The position numbers and the translations under genes were made by a program. A stretch of 64,000 nt of DNA from Manis javanica (lineage: Eukaryota; Chordata; Mammalia; Pholidota; Manidae), in assembly GCF_040802235.1 (NCBI RefSeq), contig NC_133156.1:27857343-27921342 (forward strand), in the 5' to 3' direction. Under the pieces are notes generated by a model. That model ran no database searches, had not been told where the DNA came from, and saw nothing but the letters and a program-made list of their open reading frames with translations. Every line of letters begins with the position of its first letter. Position 1 is the first letter of the stretch. This document shows positions 1 to 64,000 of this stretch, piece by piece.

Positions 1-59
1 ATTCAAAGGGTGAGGAGTCTGGTTTATGGGTGTGGAGAGAGCAAACTAGACTGGGATGT

Positions 60-200
60 CTGGGTCCTAGTCCTGCCTTTCCATTGACTTGCTCTGTGAC
101 CTCAAGTGACCTACATGAGCTCTCTGGGCCTCAGTTTCCTCATCTGTAAAATGAGCTGGAAGGACTCTGTGGTTCTGTGGTTTGGACCTGGTGCCTGGGG
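60..200 (+). repeat. MIR SINE relic
   Basis: Contains the MIR core words: CTTGCTCTGTGACC, then GGGCCTCAGTTTCCTCATCTGTAAAATGAG. Confidence 0.75.
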
Positions 201-1027
201 CCATGGTGGAGTTCTTGCTGTCCTCACCACCTTCCAGCTCATTTAAAGCCTTGCCCTTGGACCCTGGGCCTCTGTAATCTGCGTGGATGAGGGGCCACAC
301 AGAGGCAACTCCAGGCCTGGACACCTGAGGAAGGGCAATCTTGCCACTCTCTGAAGGGATCTCCCGAGTGCTGAGGGTGGGAGTAGAGGTTCAGGGATTG
401 GGGGGTTGACCTTCCTGGGTCTTCACATGGCCTGGGCTAATCCTGGGGCCAGACTGGTGGTAGGCACTGTGGTGGAGAGCTCTCTTTCTGCCCCCAGCAC
501 CCAGAAGGAATTGGCCTGACCATTAACCTGCTGCAAGATTGAGGGTGGGAAGCAGCTGTGAAAAAAGCCCCAGAACCAACAACCAGGACATGTGGACTCT
601 GCTTTGACCTTGCGCCCAGTCCTTCCCCTGTGGGCCTCAGTTTCCCCTCCTAGCAAACGGGGATACTAGCCCTGGTTCTGCCTACCTCACAGTGCTGGAG
701 AGGCCTGCCCAAGGTAATGGCTGTGGAGGAGCCCGTGAACTTGATTAAAATGCTGCAGCATGAAAGGAAAGGCTGCGGTGCTGCCTGTGAGCACGTGTGG
801 GCATGTGCACATGTGTCCTGGGGACAGGTGTGAGCTCCCCGTCGGCTGAGTGAGTGGGAGTAGGGGTGTGCAGTGTGGTCAGGAGGCAGAGGGTCTGGGC
901 TCTGGTTCAGTCCTGCCACACCTGCACTGTGTGACCTCGACAAGTCCTGGACCCTCTCTGGGCCTCAGTGTCCCCTGTGTACAATTGATGATCTAAGAAT
1001 CCTTCCGCTTGGCCGTTCTGGGCAGCC

Positions 1028-1051
1028 CTGTGTGTGTGTGTGTGTGTGTGT
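1028..1051 (+). repeat. (TG)n microsatellite
   Basis: A pure TG run of about 11 units ending in TTTGGGGG. Confidence 0.9.
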
Positions 1052-1275
1052 TTGGGGGCATGGATGAGTGGTGGGAAGGAGGGGCATGGGGGTTGCAAAG
1101 CCTGCTTGCTGCATAGCGTGCCTCTATCCGCACACTGCGTTCTGCAATCTCTCTTCAGGTTCCAGTCGGCGCAGCGTGTGTAGGCGAAAGCCCTGCTGTG
1201 AATTTTGAAAATAGTTATTTTTGTCCCTGGCAAAGGAGGCCTGTTAGGACTCGTCAGCTTGTGGATGAGCAGATT

Positions 1276-1302
1276 GGGTGGGGTGGGGTGGGGTGGGGTG
1301 GG
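1276..1302 (+). repeat. (GGGGT)n tract, G-quadruplex forming
   Basis: Six runs of three or four G separated by single T. Loops of one base make a very stable parallel G-quadruplex likely. It lies about 6 kb upstream of CAMK2A. Confidence 0.9.
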
Positions 1303-3956
1303 TGCGGTGCAGTGGAGGGGGGTTCAGATACTGGTTACAGAGCTGCATCACCACTGCAGAGGTGGCTAAACTCAGGAGCAAGGGTCTGGCCTGGGGCTGC
1401 AGAGCAGAGGTGGTCATCCATGTCCTGGGCCCCCTCCTTCCATCCCTGCTCTTTAGCTCTCATGGCTGCCCCCCAGCTGGAAGTGTTCCCTGTCTCCAGA
1501 GGGTTGGTGCCCATCCTGTGGTGGGTAGGGGCTAGGACTCGCTGGGACCTCTGGATTTTAGCCACCCGCAGCACTTCTGCCTGCTCAGGAGGGAGATCTG
1601 AAGAAGTCACTCAGTGGGATGGTGTCCTGGACCCAGCATACCTCAGGAATGGGCTGTCCACAGTCTGCCCATTACCCAGGGTACTCCAGCTCTGCCAGGT
1701 GCTTGTCTCAGCTGTGTGGGCTGGGCCCTTCTGGAGTGGCATGGAGCCAGGGTTCCTCTGAGGCCCCAGGCATGCACCAGTTGAGTGGGGGCCTCTCCTG
1801 TGACTGCTGAGTCGGTCCTGCCCAAGTTGGCCCAGCCTCCAGCTCCAGCTCTGCTTCTCTGCCTGGGTCCCTGCCTTTTGGGGACACAGTGAAGAACCAT
1901 AAAAAGCCCTTTCTGCTCTCTCGGTACCAAGGCCTATCCTCTGTGGCCAACCTGGCCCCAAGCATTGAAAGTCCAGCTAGGGATGGGGGCTGGGAGCTTG
2001 CAATTACTCCTGGTGCCCTGAGAAGGAGGTATCTCCTTTGAAATTCCACTCCTTTGGAATTCATCTAATTCCAAACCTGCCTCAGCTCCCTAACTCAGAG
2101 CCCAGGAAATAGCCCAGGATCCTCAGTTGAGCTTCAGCCTATGGTCTGGCCCATTGCCCAGCAGTCCCCAAGCCTGCCTGACCAGGGCACTGGCAGCGGA
2201 TCTGGGTCTGAGGTTGGTGGAGGGTCTCAAGTAGAAGGAGCAGTCAGGACTCGGGCATTGTGATGAGATGCTCAGCCTGCTTGCTGTGGCTGGCATTCTG
2301 CCCTGCAATCAGCACAGCTCCTGCCCCCCCTCCGGCCTCTTGTGTCCCCAGCCAGGGAGCTGGATCGGGATTCTGTGAGAGGCCCCTGACTGGCTTGGCC
2401 AGGCAGATGCTTGTACCACCTGTGGTGGAGAAGGCCGGGAAGGAGAGCTGACCAGGAGCAGCTCTAGCCTGTCAGGTCACAGCTCTGGGGATGTGGAGCC
2501 CAGATGCCAAACAGGCCCCCTGTTTTACCTTTGGCAGGATCAGATGGCAACAGATCTGCCAGCCAGAAGGGTAAAGCCAGGGGTGGCCATGACCGAGTGG
2601 GCTGGCCTCTGGAGTCCTGGGAGGGATACCCAGCCTTCCAGGAGCCAAGAGAGAGCCCCAGACCTGGCGAGAGGGGCAGGGCTCTGAGTCCTGTCCTTGG
2701 TCTTGGTGCCATTTCTTCCTCTCACTTGGCGGCCACCTTGAGACCTAGGTAAGCAGCTGTGCGGTGTCAGGAAGAGGGAGGGCCAAGCAGGGTCAGGGCA
2801 CAGGTGCTGTTCTGGGGGTCAGGAGTTCCTGACGGTCCTGACTCAGCCTCTCCTGACGTGGGACTGAGGGAAGGTAGCGGCCTTTCTCTTGGCCTCAGTC
2901 ACCCATCTGAAGAGTGCACGAGCTCCCTCAGGTTCCTTGCAGCCCTAGTGGAAGCCAGAGAACACAGGGCAGGGGTGCTGAAGTTCACACAGACCCCGGA
3001 TGGTCAGTCACGTTACAGCTCCACAAAATGAGCCAAGATTTGTATCTCTCGTGGACATTGTTGTGAGGTATAAATGGTGCAGTATGTGAAGTACTTAGTA
3101 CAGGGCCTGGCTCTAAAGTGGGAACAACTACTTCTCTGTCCTTGGAGTCAGTGAAGAAACATCTTGTCCCCGTATTTCTCAGGAGGAAGCGGAGACCCCA
3201 GTGGGAAAGAGACCTGCCATGAGCACTCTCAGCCGACGGCAGGACTTGAACTGGGTCCTCTGACTGCAGGCTGTGCAGACGTGCTCAGCGGCCACTGTCT
3301 TCTGCCCGTTGGCTCCCTGCTGCCCTCTCCCCTGCAAGGAGTGCCTCTTGTGTGGGCACCTCCAGGGAATGTGCTGCTCCCTGACCCCTGACTTCTCTCC
3401 CTTCCCAGTCAAGTCTGGCATTACTCACTGCAGCTAACTAACTGAAGCTCCCCCAGCCCAGCCCCTCTGCAGGGTCAGTTCTCTCTGGGCCCACTCTCCA
3501 CTGATTCTGCCCCCCTGCTCACTGCCCTTAGTGGGACAGGCCTGGCGGGGAACCTTTGAGAGGACCCTGAGGCACTCAGGCATGTGAATATGAGCATGCG
3601 TGTGGGCTAAGGAATGTGGGGTTTGAGTCAGCCGTCACATGCTACTGGGGCTCTGGTCACTCTCCCACCACCGCCATGGCCCGGGAACTTGGCTGTGGTC
3701 ACCTTTTGTCCCTCCCTACCCACATGGGCATGCCTGTGTTCATGTTCACATCCCCTATCCCAGCATGCCAGGGCTGTGCTCAGTGACCTCCCGGGCCCCT
3801 ACCCTGGCCATTGGCCTGTGGTGCACAGGCCTGCTTTTGAGCACCACGTGCATATTGCAGATGGGGACACACGTGCTGGCTCGCATGCTTGCCGTGGCTC
3901 TGGAGAGTGGGGAGCCTGGTGGGAACAGCCCCCTGATGCAATCATTAGCTCATTCT

Positions 3957-3977
3957 CTCAGCACCATGGACACAGGA
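3957..3977 (+). promoter_or_regulatory. Candidate RE1/NRSE site for REST
   Basis: About 15 of 21 positions match the RE1 consensus. The match is unbroken from TCAGCACC through one of two spacer bases to GGACA. It lies 3.4 kb upstream of the CAMK2A start codon. REST silences neuronal genes outside neurons, so the position is sensible. The right flank (CAGGA for GCGCC) is poor and binding is unproven. Confidence 0.45.
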
Positions 3978-4984
3978 CTGGCTCTTCACCGCCCGCCATC
4001 AGCAGGCACAGCTGCCAGCCTTGTGGGCACAGGGGAGGCATCGAATTAGTGGTCATGCCTCTTCAGCAGGGCAGCAGTTACAGTCAGGATAGGTGGGCGC
4101 ACAGAGCCCACACCCCTGCGCTAGGCTCTTGAAGGTTCAGAGGCATCTGTGTAGTGGGTAAGACAGAGTTGCCAAGGAGACCTTTTCCTCTTACCCATCC
4201 ACTTCCTCCCGCTTCCTGCTCTCCAGTCAGCTGGCCATCAAGGTCCTGCGGCCTGAGTCCTGCCTGGCCCCCAGTACTATGCACACAGGGGCCAGGCCAC
4301 CACGGGGAGGGAGAGAAGGGTGATGAGGACTGAGAGACAGAAAGGAGGAGAGGCCGAAACAGGCAAGGAGAGGGAAAGACCCTGGCAGATAGGGAGCCCT
4401 GAGAAGAAGGGGCTCGAGGGCGGGGAGAAGAGGATGGGGCAAGGCAAGGAAGAGAAAGAGGGGAGGCAGAAACGGGAGTCGGAGAGAGAGCCTGGAGAAG
4501 GGAGGGGTAGGCAGAGCTGACCGCATTTCCCCTGCGACCCTGTGGGGGCACCCTGGCCACGTGCTCTGCTCTCTCCTGACCAAGCCGCAGCACCAGTGGA
4601 GGGGGTGCTAGAGGACGGGGCAGTCACACCAGCTCTAGGCCGAGCAGGAAGGCCGAGCAGAACTATTACCCCTCTGGTTTAGAATATTAGATTTTTATTA
4701 ATACTGCCTGAGGGCACATGTGCATTTTGTTTTGTTTATTTCTAAAGCAGCCTGCCATTGGCACCTGATGAGCGGGAGGCCTCATGACCCCTCTCGCTCT
4801 AGCCCCAGGCCTTTGTTCTCCAGGAATTGCTGCAAACCAGATCTGGACAAAGGTGATGTTCAAACTGTGAGCTCAACTCCAGTGGGGACTCAGAGAATGG
4901 CCCCCCAAAAGTGCTGAGAGTTGAATATGGTGGTGTGTGCTTGCATGAGTCAGAAGGAGCCGTGTGAAGAGGGAGGGACTTTGG

Positions 4985-5165
4985 AGTCTCTTAATAATAA
5001 TAATTTCCCATCTAGTGGGTATTTACAGTGTTCTGGCCACTGTGACCATCTCACTTAATCCTTAATACAGCCCTGGAGGTAGGGAATATTATCAACTCTA
5101 TTTTGCAGATGAAGAAACTGATGCACAGAAAAGTGAGTACACTCATCCAAAATCACACAGTCTCT
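4985..5165 (-). repeat. MIR SINE relic
   Basis: Reverse-strand MIR: CTCACTTAATCC, TTTTGCAGATGAAGAAACTG and AAAATCACACAG in the expected order. Confidence 0.8.
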
Positions 5166-6114
5166 CTGACCACTTCAGACTCCCCTCTGCCCTGGGCAAT
5201 GGCCGAGAGGGCCTCCCTGGTTGCTATGGGCTGTTCCAGCACTTTGATGTGTGGAAGCCATCCCCTCCTGGGAGACAGGCTGGAGGGTCTGGGGCAAGGA
5301 GGTAGCACCGCCGCCCTTCCCCCTTTTCCCCCCATAAGCCTCAAGACTCTAACAGTGTTCTGGTGTTCCATACCCCTGCCTGCTGCTCGCTGGCTGTGCA
5401 GCCCCCGAGCAAAGGCCTCTGTTCTCTCCCTCTGAATTGCAACGTTGGCGGCAGAAACGGGAAGCATATTGTGCGCAGAAACAAAACTGAGTAGTTTTTC
5501 CCTTTTCTGAAGGTGGTAATGGTGCAATTAGTGGCTAAGCCATTACCCCTCCCCCTTTCTCCCCTCCCCTCCTTCCCCTCTGCCTCCCTCCTATTTCTCT
5601 CCTGGGAAGAAGTGGCTGCATCAGAGAGCCAACCCCATTATTCTCTCCCACCTGTGATTTCCAGGGAGAGGGGCAGAGTTGGGGGGAAGTATGCAGATGT
5701 CTCCAGGGTCCCTGGACCTAGGGCAGCAAGTCAGGGGACTGTGGGGGTTGGGGATTACCAACACGCAGACAATGTGTCTGGCATGTTGAGGTGACCACTA
5801 AGGCGATCTGGGGGTTCAGAATTCGTGGACTAGGAACCCAGAGCGTTTGGATCCTGGATCCTTTTATCTGACCTGCGCTCATTGTAGGCAAGTGCTGGCT
5901 TGAGACCTCAGCCTGGTGTGCTTTGAAATGAGCTTGGGCGGGGGGAGGGTATGATATTCTAAGTCCAGGTTGGAGTGATGGGGGTGGCACAGTCCCACTT
6001 AGGACCTTCCTTTTCCTCTTCTGGAAACTAAAAAGAGGCCTAATGTTCACATACTTCCCAAAGGCCTCTGCAGTCCTTAGCCTACTCCCTCTTCACAGTC
6101 TTCCTCTGCAGTGG

Positions 6115-6262
6115 CAACTCTGTTCTGTTTTATAGAAAAGGAGCTGGAGGCTCAGAGAGTGGCAGTGACTTTCCCAGGGTCACACAGCTAATACATGTTA
6201 GAGCTGGCATTGAACTCAGCCCCTTAAACTCCAGTCCTTTTCCTTCTTAACCACGCAGGTAT
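6115..6262 (-). repeat. MIR SINE relic
   Basis: Reverse-strand MIR: GGCTCAGAGAG, CCCAGGGTCACACAGCTAA and TTAACCACG in order. It ends about 540 bp before the first X-box. Confidence 0.8.
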
Positions 6263-6797
6263 TAGGCTGAGATATTGGGGCCATAGATATGGCTGCTGCC
6301 CTGAAGGGTTGAAGTAGGTAGGAAAAGTGCCCACAATTTGGGAATGAGGATTTCAGGACAGGTCCATGGCCCTTCCCTTCCTACTGCTGCCTTTGCCTCT
6401 TTCACCTTGACTTGAAGCACAAGCAGAAACTGGGACATGAGCCCCAGGGGACCAGATTTCCATGGTCCCTCTGGGAGAATGGGGGTTGGGGGAGGTTGCA
6501 GAAGGGGTTTCAGGAACAAACCAGCTGTCATAGCTGTGAGGGCTGGGGGTGAGCCGCAGCCAGGCTGTTCTCTCCAGAATCCTGGTGTCTCCTCTGCACT
6601 TCTCCCCAAGCTGGAATGTCAATGCGATGGACAAGGTGGCAAAGAGCAGAGGGACCAAGGGCAAAATAAAGAGGCAGTGGAGAAAAATCCCAGGATACAG
6701 AAGGGGCAGAGAGACAGTTACAGAGACTATGGTCATCCACTGAGAGAGAGATCCCAATGAATTAGCCAATGTTTCCCTGTAAACCTTAGATCCCGTT

Positions 6798-6811
6798 GTT
6801 GCCAGGGCAAC
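6798..6811 (+). promoter_or_regulatory. RFX X-box 1 (GTTGCCAGGGCAAC)
   Basis: Near-perfect imperfect palindrome of two RFX half-sites, GTTGCC and GGCAAC, with standard spacing. It is the most distal of five X-boxes upstream of CAMK2A, about 620 bp before the start codon. RFX-family proteins (RFX1-7) bind such sites; binding here is inferred. Confidence 0.75.
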
Positions 6812-6843
6812 AGGGCAATACCTGTCTTTCCAGAGGAGATGAA

Positions 6844-6857
6844 GTTGCCAGGGTAAC
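6844..6857 (+). promoter_or_regulatory. RFX X-box 2 (GTTGCCAGGGTAAC)
   Basis: Second X-box, 46 bp after the first and differing from it by one base. It fits the consensus GTNRCC-N(0-3)-RGYAAC. Confidence 0.72.
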
Positions 6858-6907
6858 TGCATTCTGTCTTTCCTGGGGACCATCCTGGAATGTGGCACCC
6901 ACTGGCC

Positions 6908-6921
6908 GTTACCATGGCAAC
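6908..6921 (+). promoter_or_regulatory. RFX X-box 3 (GTTACCATGGCAAC)
   Basis: Third X-box, one base from a perfect 14-bp palindrome. Probably the strongest of the set by match to the family consensus GTTGCCATGGCAAC. Confidence 0.77.
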
Positions 6922-7169
6922 TGTTATTTTTTGCCCCACTTAATCCCATCCTGTCTGCTACAGGGGCCCCACAGTTGGAGGTGGGGGAGGTGGGAAGAAA
7001 GAAGATCTCTTGTGGACTAAGTTTGTTCTCCTCCCCCTCGGTCCCTCACCTCCGGGGTGCTGGGTCCACTGGCCCCCAGGCCCACACATGCCTGCAGTAT
7101 TGTGTTCGGTAGGGCCGGGTGTCCTGGAGCAGGTTTTGCAGTGGAAGGCAGGCAGGTGTTGGGGAGGCA

Positions 7170-7183
7170 GTTACCGGGGCAAC
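7170..7183 (+). promoter_or_regulatory. RFX X-box 4 (GTTACCGGGGCAAC)
   Basis: Fourth X-box, with both half-sites intact. It lies about 36 bp before the inferred transcription start, where it could act as a core-promoter element in place of the missing TATA box. Confidence 0.73.
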
Positions 7184-7205
7184 GGGAACAGGGCGTTTTG
7201 GAGGT

Positions 7206-7418
7206 GGTTGCCATGGGGACCTGGATGCTGACGAAGGCTCGCGAGGCTGTGAGCAGCTACAGTGCCCTGCTCAGAAGCCCCGGGCTCATCAGTCAAGCCG
7301 GTTCTTGGTTTGCACTCAGCAGCACGGGCAGGCGAGTGGCCCCAGTTCCAGGAGCAGAGCAGCAGTGCCCCAGTCCTGTCCTCCAGCCCATAGCCTTGCC
7401 TGCCCACCCAGTGCCAGG
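7206..7418 (+). other. CAMK2A: 5' UTR of CAMK2A (transcription start inferred)
   Basis: Leader of about 213 nt before the start codon. The start near 7206 is inferred from my memory that human CAMK2A transcripts begin with a very similar GGTTGCCATGGGGACC stretch; no TATA box is visible. The leader is moderately GC-rich but is not a CpG island. It contains two upstream ATGs (7213 and 7225) in one frame that overlap the main start. The exact 5' end cannot be read from sequence alone. Confidence 0.6.
7207..7220 (+). promoter_or_regulatory. RFX X-box 5 at the inferred transcription start (GTTGCCATGGGGAC)
   Basis: Fifth X-box: left half-site perfect, right half-site degenerate (GGGGAC for GGCAAC). 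It sits on the inferred cap site and contains the strong-context upstream ATG at 7213. Confidence 0.6.

Positions 7419-64000
<56,582 letters not shown>

Larger units (their letters stand above)
1..7205. other. Upstream flank of CAMK2A, no gene recognised
   Basis: No protein-like reading frame or RNA gene is recognised. It holds MIR relics near 60-200, 600-760, 903-990, 3000-3130, 4985-5165 and 6115-6262, a TG run, a G-quadruplex tract, a candidate REST site (3957) and three RFX X-boxes at its right end. In human I recall ARSI as the next gene on this side; it does not reach into this window. Confidence 0.7.

Noticed and set aside
1198..1761. Open frame of 187 codons upstream of the gene
   Set aside because: It includes the translated GGGGT repeat and has no protein-like composition or homology that I recognise.
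4168..4181. GTTGCCAAGGAGAC as a further X-box
   Set aside because: Only the left half-site is good, and the right half differs at two key bases. It is 2.6 kb away from the cluster.

Overview
The window is nuclear DNA of a placental mammal. It carries, on the + strand, almost all of CAMK2A, the gene for the alpha subunit of Ca2+/calmodulin-dependent protein kinase II. Eighteen coding exons with GT-AG borders can be placed between 7419 and 63769. Without exon 14 they sum to 1433 nt. Only one more base and a stop codon, in an exon beyond the right edge, are needed for the usual 478-residue protein. The protein agrees with human and rodent CaMKII-alpha as I remember them, apart from Thr at residue 440 where I recall Ala. 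I see no Alu, B1/B2 or other young SINE, so the source is probably neither primate nor mouse-like rodent. The order is not resolved.

Layout. 1-7205: upstream flank, without a recognisable gene but with old repeats, a G-quadruplex tract, a candidate REST site and, next to exon 1, a striking cluster of RFX X-boxes. About 7206-7480: exon 1 with the 5' UTR and an overlapping upstream ORF. 7481-41648: long introns and exons 2-10, which encode the catalytic domain. 41649-43172: exons 11-12, the regulatory segment with Thr286, Thr305/306 and the calmodulin-binding helix. 43173-51190: the variable linker (exons 13-15). This region contains a second gene start: the membrane-anchor exon of alpha-KAP, which reads directly into exon 13 and has a MEF2 box and E-boxes upstream. 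57115-63769: exons 16-18, the hub (association) domain.

How the parts work together. One locus encodes two kinds of product. The brain promoter near 7206 drives the full kinase. The internal start near 45495 gives a non-kinase protein with a hydrophobic N-terminal anchor, the linker and the hub, which can tether CaMKII holoenzymes to membranes. Optional exon 14 completes a KKRK nuclear-localisation motif. Intron phases also allow exons 13 and 15 to be dropped together, which removes the linker in frame.

The non-coding DNA is mainly ancient MIR, L2, L1 and hAT-type relics plus microsatellites. The observations most worth following are the five X-boxes in 423 bp at the promoter, the strong-context upstream ATG inside the last X-box, the dual-use DNA at the alpha-KAP/exon 13 border, and a 34-bp hairpin palindrome before exon 18.
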